Part shown: positions 29,854-41,101 of the stretch, piece by piece | Layout of the letters: the number at the start of each line of letters is the position of its first letter | Numbering within the stretch: position 1 is the stretch's first letter | Source of the DNA: Anisodus tanguticus | Lineage: Eukaryota > Streptophyta > Magnoliopsida > Solanales > Solanaceae | Reading direction: 5' to 3' | Assembly (NCBI GenBank): GCA_034509755.1 | Contig: CM067552.1 | Span: forward strand, 16,153,001 to 16,217,000 | DNA length: 64,000 bases | Notes under the pieces: model-generated | Seen by the model: the letters and a program-made list of their open reading frames with translations, nothing else | Told to the model about the DNA's origin: nothing | The model's database searches: none | Translations under genes and position numbers: made by a program

Positions 29854-32555
29854 TGTTACACCTCATAAGATTAAGACGATAATTAAGAACGTCATTACGA
29901 AAAAAAGATTCGGATATTGAATATAAGGAACGCTTACATATGTTAATACGGGAGATTAGTGTATAAACGGATGCTATTCCGGAATAGTATTGTATAAAAA
30001 AATTATGACATTGAGGATACGAGGCTTATGAAATTCTCGGGAATTAAAAGAAGTGGGTTTGAGATTTACTAATTGAAGAGCTTGGGGGCCAAAGTGTAAA
30101 GGAAAAAAATTAGATTTTTCATATAACCTTACACCAACTTCTTCATCTTCTTCCTACACTTAAACAAAAAAAAAAACCAAACTCTCCTCTCATTCTCTTC
30201 TCCAAACTAATCCGAAAATCACCCTCCACCCAAAACCAAAATTAAGGTTGTTATCTTCTCTTCCTAGACTACATTTTTCACCAAAAATTAGAAGCAAAAC
30301 AACACTAAAAATAGTGGCAAAACAGCCACTGTTTGGGCCGAAATCTGTCCAGAATTTTCGAATTTTTGGGATGAAATATTGGAAGAAAAACGTGTAGGGA
30401 TGATGTATTAACATTGTAGAACACTTGCATGTCAATTGGAGTTGAACAAGTGAACAAAAAGGAGGAGAAAATTACGAAACAGTGGAAATTTTCGGACAAA
30501 CAGTGGCAGAAAATTTGCGGACTGTTTTGACGAATTTGAGGTATAAAAATTCTTCTTTCTATGATATAATTGGAATGCATGTTGTTAGAATTAAGGTAAT
30601 GAATTTGTGTTAAGGAAGAATTGGAATTTAAGCATTGCATGTGACCATTTTGGGCTAGTTGCCAATTTGGGACAGATTTTGGTGTTGTTGGATTCGTTGG
30701 TTATTGTTGTTATTATTATCACTAATTGCATGATGAAATTGAAAGGAAACATGGAGATTTAGTTGGAATTAGTTATATAGAAGTATTAAAATCCGAAATT
30801 GGATTATAGGAATTAAGATAAGAGTTATGAAACTATGACATGTTGTGGCTAAGAACTTGCATGAAATTGTTGGACATGTTGTGATGTATATGGACTGTTT
30901 TAGGGGCTGTTTTGTGGTGTTATAATTCTAAAAATTTAGTCACCATTACGCATGTTTAAGTGTGGTAATTTCTAAGGTAAGTCCTAAAGGAATAAGGGTG
31001 TGGAAAGGCATAGAAAGGCTTCACATTCTACCCTCGTTGTTGTTGAAACATGGGCTATTTTGTGGGCTGTTTTTAAGGTGGATTAAGAGGCTAAATTTAC
31101 ATGAGAAGTGGGTGTGTAAATTCCCTTTATTGTTGTCTTGGTTGTGCCCTTAATTGGTGCTTGTTTATTGATGTTATTAGCCTCGTTTGAAAATTGTGGA
31201 AGCATGTATAAACAGGGGAAGTGCTGCCCGAATTTTTATAAAATAAGAAGTCGTTATTCGATATAAAGTATGCTAGCGAACATATAATTGACGAACGTAT
31301 TGCCATTATTATAGGTTGAAGTTCTAAATCGAGACGTACTCTAATATAGAGTTGATTAGTTCGTCTAAGAGGTATGTGAACTATTCCTTCTTTCTTTGGC
31401 ATGATTTTTATTTAATGAAGGTACGGCGGACGTACTTGATTCTTATACAGTTTAATTTCTAAAGAGGATTGTTATGAGAAGTGCCTATGATTTTTTAGCA
31501 AAGAGTTTATTATGACATCATTATAATGATTTTATTGAGAGTCAAATGATAAATTTTACTTGCATATGGTTACTCATGATATCTACCCGTGCTAAGTGTT
31601 ACTACTTCACCTCACCGAGTCCCGGGCCGGGTTACGATTCGTGCACAGCCTTGCATTGTTCACCGAGACCCTCACTAGAGGGCCGGGTTACGTAGGATGG
31701 ATCCATAGATGAGATATGACTTTACCGAGTCCCAGCATGGGCCGGGTTATGACATGATTCCACCGAGTCCCGCACTATTGGGCCGGGTTACGTTACAGAT
31801 ATATATATATATATGTATATGGACAGGCACTCATGTTTTCTTGACTGGACTCTCATTTTTATAAGGCAACTGACTTTTATTGTTTATGGCACGGTTGGAT
31901 GTGGATCCTGACTTTTATACCGATCTCCTCGTTTCGTTGGCTACTTATGATCTCATATGCGTATTTCATGTTTACATACTCGCACATTATTTCGCACCGA
32001 CCCCCTTTCCTCGGGGGGGCGCGTTCATGCCCGCAGTACAGGTGCTCGCTTGGTGATCCTCCGGTTTAGGCTCCTACTCGGCGGTTGGGAAGCTCCTTTG
32101 ATCCGCAGCTTTGTCATTTTGGTACCGAACCTCTTTTAGACTTATGTTTGTATTTAGGGGCACGATGGGGCCCCGTCCCGTCATATGTCGTTGTTCTTCT
32201 TATAGAGGTCCGTAGACGGTGGTGGGTTGTACTTATGTAAGGGTTATAACTCTGTTTTGGTCACCATATCGTGTACTCTATGTTGGGGGTGTTCCCGTGT
32301 ATATGTTATCTTATCTGTTGGCAGCCTTGTCGCTTGACTGTATATTGTGTTGGCTAGTTGTGACTCCTCAGGAGGCAGGTACATTCGAGGGTAAAGGCAG
32401 CCTTGTCGGCTCGCCTACCCTGGCATATGTTGTTGTTGCAGCGTTATGCTGCCAAATTTCAGACTCATTAAGTGTTAGTTGGATTATGTGTGACAGGTTA
32501 GTGTAATGACGTCATTAGAGCGGTTAGTCGCGGCCCGTCGGGTCGGGTCGTGACA
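29854..32555 (+). mobile_element. Tekay-like element, 3' LTR (2702 bp)
   Basis: Same ends as the 5' LTR (TGTTACACC to GTCGTGACA), followed by the TSD CCTTG. One tandem unit is missing at about 31785. A 420-bp stretch (31925-32345) differs from the 5' LTR much more densely than the rest, with many lost A/T bases and T-to-C changes. Confidence 0.95.
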
Positions 32556-32560
32556 CCTTG

Positions 32561-33737
32561 CCCCCGTCCCCGACCGAGAACATGATCCTAGTCTACAATC
32601 ATTCACCAAAGCCACTAGAGCACAATACTAATCAAAGGTTAACACTAACACACACGGGAACCAATACTAAAGCACAAGTTAGCAAGAATCTTGAGGTAAG
32701 TCAGGCTAATATAGACCGAAATGATAAAACAAAGGACAAGAATATAATGTCAAGATTCAGCAAACGTAACAGACAAATTTACTAAGAATCAAATGTAGCA
32801 AACTCAAGAGCAAGAAACACAAAGTCTAGAGATAACAAACCAAACAAGTTCACCAAAGCCACTACAACAAATCAACCTAAATAGGATTTAATCTAGAACT
32901 AGTAAGCACAAAACTGAAGACAATTAGTACTACTACGATACAAATGTAAGAACCAAATGTCGAAGCAAGAATCTACTAAAGGCAGAAACAAGAACTAAAG
33001 GCACACAAGTATAACTACTAAGAATAGCACCTAGCAAACCAACAACAGGAACACCCAAATGCAAATCAAGAAAAACACCCAATAATAAGCACACACAGAT
33101 GCAAATCAAGAAAAACCAATAATAAGAACAAAGACAGTGCAAGTGCTATACCTAGAGCAAATAATTAACCTAAGAAGAAAGATACCGATTGTAATATATA
33201 ATCAATAGTATCTGCGTAGCACACCCAATACCCACCAAAAATAGAAAATACCCAAGCAAGAAAAGATAAAACCTAGCTTGTAATGGTCGATCTGCAGCGG
33301 CGATCTGGAGGACTGCTCCCGTGCCAGAAATCTATCTGGTTCTTTATTGGAAAAGGACTGGATCCTCACCGAAAAAGGTCTGGGTCTTCGCCGGACTTGT
33401 TATGACTCACACACCCACAAGCAAAGATAGATAGAGGAAGAAGGGGAGAGAAAAATAGGTAGGTAGAGTAGTAGAGTAGCATAGAGGCGAGGCAAAGAGT
33501 GGAAGAAGACGAGAGAGATAGAGAGTGAAAAGAAAGGGGAGAGATGAAGAGAAGAAAGGGAAAAAGGATGAGGGAGGAGGTTCTTACCTATGCCCTGAGA
33601 CGTCACCAGTGGTGTTGCAGTGGCGGCGGCGCAGTGACGAGTTTGTATGTTACCGTTATCAGCGTAAGAGAGAAAACGCTTTTAGGAAAGAGAGCAACAG
33701 CCGTTGATCTCCACATTCAATATTGTAAAAAATAGTC
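32561..33737 (-). mobile_element. RTE LINE 5' UTR and ORF start (minus strand)
   Basis: Continuation of the RTE element beyond the Tekay insertion. On the minus strand an ATG at 32583 opens MFSVGDGGKG, which joins across the CCTTG duplication to the endonuclease (..LRDKGDVRLKIGSW). Upstream is a ~1.1-kb leader: a lowly structured A/C-rich part, then a pyrimidine-rich stretch (33400-33570, minus view), ending at the TSD at 33738. The leader may hold an internal promoter. ORFs on either strand here look incidental. Confidence 0.85.
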
Positions 33738-33753
33738 ATTCATGAGATTAATA

Positions 33754-34042
33754 GGAACTTGTATTATCTATCATAGAGCAAATATCCCTGGCTTAAGAAC
33801 ATTCTTTTTTTATGGATGGTATGGTGGCTTTCCTAGAAGGATACAAGCCTATTTTGATCATAAAGACTGTTTATTAAAAGTTGCCATTTGAGAATTGGTA
33901 TAAGAGTAATATTGACGGAGCAGCTAAAGGCAATTCCGGTCCTAGTTCATATGTATTTTGTGTAAGAGATTGGAATGAAATTTGATATATGCAGAATGCA
34001 AGGAATTGAGAGAGAAAATCTAATGTTGTGGCTGAGGCAAGA
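33754..34042 (+). pseudogene. L1-type LINE remnant, RNase H part
   Basis: Resumes the L1 reading after the RTE TSD. In shifting frames it shows NWYKSNIDGAAKGNSGPSS (33893 on), the start of the RNase H-like domain with its first catalytic Asp, then YVFCVRDWNE and a short VVAEA segment near 34025, where it is cut by the LTR starting at 34043. The rest of the domain is not seen further right. Confidence 0.75.
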
Positions 34043-34841
34043 TGATGAAAATCAAGAAGCTATATTGGACTTATGTTATTTAGGCCGCCAAGAACAAGCT
34101 CTTGTGAATCCAAGAATTGGTGTGTGGACTTGTATTCAAATTCAAGAAGCCCAAGACTGATTTCAAGCCCAAGAATCCAAGTTAAAACCCCTTTCCTTAT
34201 AAAATTAGGATTAGTTATTTTCCTTTTTTTGGTTGATTTACTTTCTTTTTTCCCTTATAAAATAGGGATTTTACTTTCCTAGTTTTTAGCTATTTCCTTT
34301 CTAGAGTAGAACAAGGTTTTGTAGTCATCAAATAAGAGACCCTAGGCTTATATAAAGGGTTCTCATGCTATGCAAAACACTATTCACATTTTTTATATTT
34401 ATCCTAGTTTGCAATAGAGTTATTTTCTCTATTTCTTGTTTTTTATCCTTGTTTTTGGTTCCAAGCAAGGTGGTGATAGTCTCTATCTTGTGTTCAATAG
34501 CGAGTGGTGCTTCTTTATCATGTCGATTGATTTCAAGTGGTGACTTAGGAACTTTATTAGTTCTTGATCATTCAAGAACACATTTCTTGATTAAATTTCG
34601 TTCTTGTTCATACTCAGAACCTAACTTTCTTTCAATTGTTTCACCCTCAATATTTACTTGTTTAAAATGAGTAAATAGTCATTCTCATAGTTCAGATCAT
34701 CATCTTTCACCTCATTTTGAATAACTTAAATATGAGATCTATAGTATGAGATACGTCTATTTTTTGAGATCTACCCATAAAATCGCTTCAAGATCAAGAT
34801 CCCGATCGATTGGTTCTTTGTTAACTCGAAGAATCACATCA
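34043..34841 (+). mobile_element. Second Ty3-type element, 5' LTR (~800 bp)
   Basis: Begins TGATGAAAATCAAGAAG within the L1 RNase H reading and ends cacatca just before a primer-binding-site-like tggtatcaaaac (34845-34856), a decayed initiator Met-tRNA site. A TATA-like ttatataaag lies at 34349-34358. No matching 3' LTR was found in the window, so boundaries rest on context. Confidence 0.65.
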
Positions 34842-34872
34842 AATTGGTATCAAAACACAATTGAGAAATATC

Positions 34873-36010
34873 ATGGCTAATATGCAAGAAAGAAGAGAAT
34901 GTTGGGTTCAAGAAGATGAAAGAAGAACAACGGATCATGACATAGAGATGGAAGAGATAAAAAGGTTAATAGAATAATTACAAACATAACTTCAACGATA
35001 TCAAAGACAAGATCGGCAAAGGATTCCTAAGAATGATGATGAAGGGTCTAATCTTAATCTGTTTCATGATGTTGATGAAGACGACTCTAGTGATAATTCA
35101 AATCTTACTAGGAGACAACAAGGTGACTTTGATTATCCAAGAAGAAGGAGGAATCATATAAGGGATAAGATGATGTGAAGGTTGATGTTCTGATTTTGAT
35201 GGAAAAGCCCAAGGGGATACGTTTATGGAGTGGTTACTCACGGTTGAACAAATCTTTGAGTATAAAGACTATTAAGGAGAAAAGATCTAAGATTGTTGCC
35301 ATCAAGCTTAAATGATATGTGTCACTCTGGTGGGAAAATCTTAAACGATAATGATAAAGAGAAGGTCATGGCAAGATTCGAACTTGGGAGAAGATGAAGA
35401 GGGAACTACATAGATGTTTTATTCCTGACACATACAAACAAGAAAATTATCTGAAGTTTCATAACCTACATCAAGAAGATATGACCGTGGAATACTATAC
35501 TCAGGAGTTCGAATATCTCATGATTAAGTGTGATACCCGAGAACATGAGGAACATTTAATATCAAGGTATATTGGTGGGCTGAGGATTTTCAACTCAGAT
35601 GTTATTTGATTGCAACCTTATTTGACAGTCAATGATGTACGAAAAACATGCTATCAATATTGAAAAATAACAAAAAAACAAGAAGATCTTATTCCAAGAA
35701 GAATTACTCCAATCAGGGGAGTAATGATAGTGGTGGCGGAAATTCCAACGCAATTTATAGAGGTAATTATTCTAATTCAACTAATGCTAGGAGTGATGAG
35801 AAGAAACCTCAAGGGGATACAACTATGAGAAAGTGTTTTAAGTGCCACATTTTTTGCCATGTGCAAGCTGATTGTCCCAATCGAAAGCCTATTATGTTTG
35901 TTGAGAAAGAAGATGAGGTTGATCTGGAAGACAACCAACAATCTGAGCCGATGTTGAACCCGATGAAGGTGATTGTTTAGTTATTCAGATGAGCTTACAT
36001 GTTGAACAAC
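34873..36010 (+). pseudogene. Ty3-type gag, decayed and truncated
   Basis: From ATG 34873 (MANMQERRECWVQEDERR) in several frames. Capsid motifs are EWLLTVEQIFEYK-like near 35220, VSLWWENLK near 35325, and the intact piece 35394-35609 (KRELHRCFIPDTYKQ; FHNLHQEDMTVEYYTQEF; RYIGGL). A zinc knuckle follows at about 35830 (CFKCHIFCHVQADC, with Cys in place of the usual Gly before His). The protease start (DCLVIQ) is reached at about 35970 and homology ends near 36010. No pol follows. A Reina-like chromovirus is likely but not certain. Confidence 0.8.
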
Positions 36011-36025
36011 CAACAATCTGAGCAA

Positions 36026-36125
36026 CTTTATAAATTAGGTGGTGACTCTAAAATAAAATAAATAATTCAAGAGTCCACAAGTTATGAAGTATCATTTATG
36101 CCCTGCATAAAAAAGAACCGTAACA
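36026..36125 (+). mobile_element. Fragment of an Ogre LTR 3' end
   Basis: taaattaggtggtgactcta at about 36030 and later ttatgccctgcataaaaaag and gaaccgtaa match, in the same order, 45401-45495 at the end of the Ogre 5' LTR. It directly follows the truncated gag, so two unrelated elements are fused here. Confidence 0.7.
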
Positions 36126-37130
36126 ACACTGAAAATATTAATATACATACATAACTCTGTGACTCAAAAATTGACACAACTTCTACTGGTGGTATCAACC
36201 TTGGCTCATTCCATTGAAGTTTGGACAATAATTGAGAAGTAGAGACAAAAGTACTAACAATAATGGGGAATAGGACTGGTGATAACATATTTTAGAGGTA
36301 AAGAGCTTTTTAATTGGCTAGAGTACATTATTCAGTTCACACATATCACCTTGTAATATGAAATTATCCACTTTGGCTTAATTGAAGGATTTAAGGTTGT
36401 AGATATTGGGCAAAATAAACTAGTTCTTTAAAGAGTTAAAATCATCAGACTACATGCAAGATAAATGAGACAAGTATTCGAGCCACGTGAGAAATATGAA
36501 GGATGTCAGGTCTTTTCAACATACACAACAGATCGAGGGACTTCATAAACAACACATGTCAAATATCCTTAGATCGGAGGTCTCAGTAGAAGAAGAACCG
36601 ATATATCATTCAAGAATTTACTCAAGTCAGACTTAACGACAGATCTGTTTTCATTTTTATTTATTTTCTCTAAAAACTGCTCTTGCTCGACTGAAAATTG
36701 TGTGATAGTGAAAGAACAATTCATTCGAATTAGAGCTGTGGCACGAGAAGGCAGAAGGCCGATGCCTTGATCGTTCCTTTTTTTGGAATGAGTTGCTTAG
36801 TGTTTAATATATAGTCCCAAAGAAATTACATAAGGAATTTCACACTCGCTTTTTGGAAGGAAGAGAATACCCTAAGAGAAAGGGAAATTGAAAATTGGGA
36901 ACACACCTTATCTGAAAGGAAGAGATTTGTTTTTTTCTGAGTCTGTAATCCATGGCTATGGTTTCGCTGCACTGTTCAGAGCTTTATGGTGTGAATATGA
37001 AGTGAAATCCAGCTTTTTTGACCTGTGATGGATGTGCGACGGCTCAGCTCCGGCGAGGTTGTCTAATCGAGAACTGTCTTAAAGTGTCTTAAACTGTATA
37101 GATTAAAAAAAATATCTATGATTTTCTTTT
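36126..37130. other. Spacer, no gene recognised
   Basis: No ORF over 70 codons with recognisable content and no terminal repeats seen. A part could be internal sequence of an old element. Confidence 0.35.
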
Positions 37131-37232
37131 ATAGAAAAAAAAAACATATTGAAGGAAAGAAAAGAACAAAATAAAGAATAGAAAAAAAAACATATTGAAG
37201 GAAAGAAAAGAATAAATAAAGAATAGAAAAAG
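37131..37232. repeat. ~49-bp tandem duplication (A-rich)
   Basis: The segment containing acatattgaaggaaagaaaa appears twice in a row (37144 on and 37190 on), with one short difference in the run of A. Confidence 0.85.
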
Positions 37233-37354
37233 TATACAAGTAGAAACAAATGAAGGTTTTTTTTAATTTTCATCTTCTTGGTGAGGGTTCGATTCTCCAC
37301 CTTATAATTTTCTCCCCTATTTTTCCTTCCCCTACCCCATATTTAATTTGTTAG

Positions 37355-37625
37355 TGATCTTTTGATGAGTTTAAATTTCAAATTATAGAGAACTTCGAGA
37401 AGATTTAAGGTGGTTTTGGATTAAATTTCATATAGCCATTAATTAATCTTGAGCTTCAAACTTGAAAATGAATTTTATGAAGGAGTGATTTATTTCAAGT
37501 GGATTTTTTTAAAATTTTGTTGGAGATCTTTTTAGGAGTCTAAATCTCAAATTTAAGGAAGCTTGAAGAAGATTTAAGGTGGTTTTGCATAAAATTTCAA
37601 ATTTGATCTTGAGCTTGAAGATGAA
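37355..37625. repeat. Two diverged ~150-bp direct repeats
   Basis: tcttttgatgagtttaaatt ... agatttaaggtggttttg ... cttgagcttcaaacttga (37357-37470) recurs as tctttttaggagtctaaat ... agatttaaggtggttttg ... cttgagcttgaagatga (37528-37625). The origin is unknown. Confidence 0.65.
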
Positions 37626-38089
37626 CATGTTAGATTTATAACTTTTATTACAGACGAGATAACGTTTACACAATAGACCATTGAAATATTATTAGCAAAA
37701 AGCGTTCATTAAAAGCAAAAAGAAAAGGGAAACGTTATGCATAGATCAACAACAGAAATACATTCACTGCTGATTATGCCTTCATGAATGTCTTGTTCCG
37801 CTTGATATGCCTCATATATTTACCATAAAGAGGTCATTACCCATTAAATCCTAGCAATACCTATTGGCCTTCTCAATAATTAAGGATTAGCAATAGTTGG
37901 AACTAGTTAATGAGGTGTTTTGGGACATCTATTTAGATTGTTAGGATGTTTGAAAAGGCACAGGTTTGGAACTCTATACCTATACAATAGGCTGGTCTTC
38001 TAAGGGCCTTTGTTTGAGGTGAGGTTCTATCCTCAAAAGAGCTATGTCACAACACTTGCATAATCTACCTTATTAGAAATGTAATGACC
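37626..38089. other. Spacer, no feature recognised
   Basis: No coding content or repeat boundary seen before the LTR-like start at 38090. Confidence 0.35.
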
Positions 38090-40750
38090 CGTTTGATCGT
38101 TTAGCCTTTTTACCCTGTTACTCCTTTAACCTTTTCCCTATCATGGCTAGAGTATATCCCACTTGCGGGGATGGGTGGAGCGGTTCCCGAAATAGTCGGG
38201 GGAGTCTTGGTTGATTTTGAGGAAACTAGAAGCTCTAAGTTGAATAAGTGAAAAAGTGTTGACCAATAGTTGACTTTAAGTATAGGGGTTCGTTTTTGTT
38301 TTCTATCACTTCAGTAGGTCTAGAGTGTCATGTGAGACTTAGTCGAGTCCTTGGTTCTCTTTCTAATATATTTGGATGTACTTTGTGTCCTTATTGGTGA
38401 AATGGTGATATTTGGTTATTTTAGATGATTCTTTAGAAAAGTATGTCCAGCTCGGTTAAATGAGAAATCTGAGGGCGCGAGCGAGTTTGTAGTACTGTTT
38501 ACCTTGGGGTAGCACGTTTGGTTTGTATCCAGGGAGTTCCGGAAACATTTCGGGTGTTTGGTAGAAGTGTTGAGTTGTCTTAATGTTGCTGGTGTCTGGT
38601 GTCCGCACCAGCAGGTAGTGGGCCGCCTCTTCGTGTCCGCCCCTGTGGAGGTTGTCTTGCATATGCGGCCCCTGAGTATTCATGAGGTTTCCCCCCCTAC
38701 GAAGATTTCTCGTAGAGGCAATGACGCCTCATCAGAGATTCTCTCGCTTCTGCGCAAAGACGGAACATTAAGTGAGTCTGCCTCAGCAGACCAGTTTTCG
38801 CCGAAGCAAGACCACGCTTGCGAGATCGATTTCGCCGGTGCAAAATCACTATTCTATATTAGATTATTAAATGCCCTAAATGATTTTACTTTCCCAAAAT
38901 CATTTCCTTGAGAGTAGAGCTCGGCTAGGAGAGGGATTCTGAGTATTCCATCATGATTCTTCTTTGGAGGTATAATTCCATCCCCTTTTAATTATTATTT
39001 ATCATTTAAGTCTTCTATCCTAGTGTAGAATTCTGTTTGGGGAAGGAGATAGCCTAAGTTGTTCATGCTAGAATAAGAGGCTAAGAATTTTAAATTTGGG
39101 GATTGTATAATGATTATATAATTGAGGTATTGTAATCGAGTGATGGTTAATGATAGATGATCACGTTGTGATGATTAATTTGGTATTAGACTCCCTTTTG
39201 AAATTGGGGGAAAACCTAGTATTTGGAATTGGACTTTTTGCATAATCTTGAAATTGAGAGTCCAATCGGGTTTAGTTTTTCAACTAACTTAAGAATATGA
39301 ATATTTAGTATGTTATTATACTTTTTGAGTAATAAAGTTTGGATTTGGGTACCGTGGGCCCGTGGTTGACATTGGATGTCTTTTGGTTTATTTTAGGGCT
39401 AAGTTCTTGTGTGTGTATTAACTTAATTATTAACGTAGAGTCTATGATTGTTGATTGTTAGACTGCAATTACTATGAGGCGCTCCAAGAAGACAAAGCGT
39501 GTGCAGATGGTTGATGGTTTATGGCTTCTGCTCAACTTTGAGGTAGGCTACGATTTCTCTTTTATAGACTTCGATAGAAATACGTAATAGTTATAAATAT
39601 TGAGGGGGTATTGGGCATGTTTAGGGGTCCCACCTTAGCAGTTGTGATGACCGTTTAGGTGGGTACCGGTGTTGAACTGTGATGATATGTGATTTTGGGA
39701 ATCAGCCTTAAGCTGATTTCGACTGCTATTGATTGGGCTTGTCGCCATTATGTGGGCTCGTTGCCATATTTTTCATTGTTGTGTTTGTTCATCACATTTA
39801 TTTCGATATGATATCCTGATTGTACGTGGATTACGTATTATTGACTTCCTGAAAGTATGTGATATTCATATCTTATATTTGGTTGCATCTCATACATCCT
39901 GATTTCTTGCCTTGTATTGTCATTTGCATTCATACGCTTATGGTTCTGATGATATTGAAATGAGAGTGGTATGGAATTGATGTGGGTCTAAGAGACCAGG
40001 AAGGTAAGAAAACTTTATAAGATTATTGGCAACACTGAGATGATGATGATACGTGGGGGGTCGGGTTGCACACATGCAATAGATGTTATTACATCAAAGA
40101 GCTGAGATCTATTGAGAAATTCTGAATGAGTATACGGACTTCGCAGGTCCCCCATGGGTATGAAATTCATAGAGTTTGAATGCATGTATACTGTAGATGA
40201 AAGGTACCTAGCATATGCATTGAATTCATATCCTTCATTCATACTTTGGTTGCTTGTTGTTTAGTAACGTGATATGGATTGGTTATTGGAACTTGAGTGA
40301 TTTCCTTATTAAATAGATTTGGATGATTAAATTGATTATATTAGACTGGATTGATTGCCATGATTGACTTATTCTCTGTGAATTGGGTTCTATGGTTACA
40401 CCTTTATAAGTCTGAGTATTCATTGTCGAACTATATTGTGGTTAGTGGATTCTATTGACATAACTATCATGTAGAGCATAAAGAACTATATATGTCTTGT
40501 ATTGCTTGGTGATTGATAGCATTATTTGATAAAAAGTCTAGTTAAGAATTGGTCGAGGTGTTTTTGTTGTAGTTAAATGACTTGTATGTTATGAATGTGT
40601 GAATTTCCTCCTTAACCAAAGGATGTACGGCGTGGACTCCTACTTGGAGTATAATGAGAACGTTAAATGAACTAATATGCGTCCTGCCCTTGTTTAAAAC
40701 CGTAATCAAGCCCAGGAGTTAGAGAGAATAAGAAGGTAATAAGACTAATC
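38090..40750 (+). mobile_element. LTR of an unassigned retroelement ('family X'), left copy
   Basis: Starts TGTAATGACCCGTTTGATCG, a form common for long Ty3 LTRs in Solanaceae. From 38168 (gcggggatgggtgg) it aligns with 62098-64000, sharing blocks such as gacttagtcgagtc, gacttcgatagaaat, gtgggtacc and ccattatgtgggctcgttg. The right end is uncertain (about 40750, before the Ogre LTR at 41102). No internal coding region is attached. The 117-codon ORF at 38558-38911 is probably incidental. Confidence 0.6.
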
Positions 40751-41101
40751 ATGACACCCGCCCCCCTTGAAAATTATTGTGTTACGATGTTGTGTACTAG
40801 GGTCAACCTATCTAAATTAATTATTTGACAACGTGAATATGACTTAGACAAATTTTACTGATTGGTGGTCATTAAGTGTAAAATCCCTGTGTGCAATATG
40901 AATTGAATTGTACTTGACTGTGATTGAACTCCTATGTGAATAAAGTGACTTATGTGACTACTTGAACTGATTAGAATAAGATCTACTTGAGAGTCAACTT
41001 GATGTTTATGCCTGTTACATAACTTCCGTCGTTGTCGCCCTATGATGCCTACGGGGATACGTTGTGTACTCATGCTATGCTTGTTGCATCTTTTCATGTG
41101 T

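Noticed and set aside
33400..33740. First exon of a host gene on the minus strand (pyrimidine-rich leader)
   Set aside because: It ends exactly at the RTE TSD and is in line with the RTE ORF start, so it is the LINE's 5' UTR.
38558..38911. 117-codon ORF in the family X LTR
   Set aside because: There is no known similarity, and the matching region of the right copy (62311 on) is not open in the same way.
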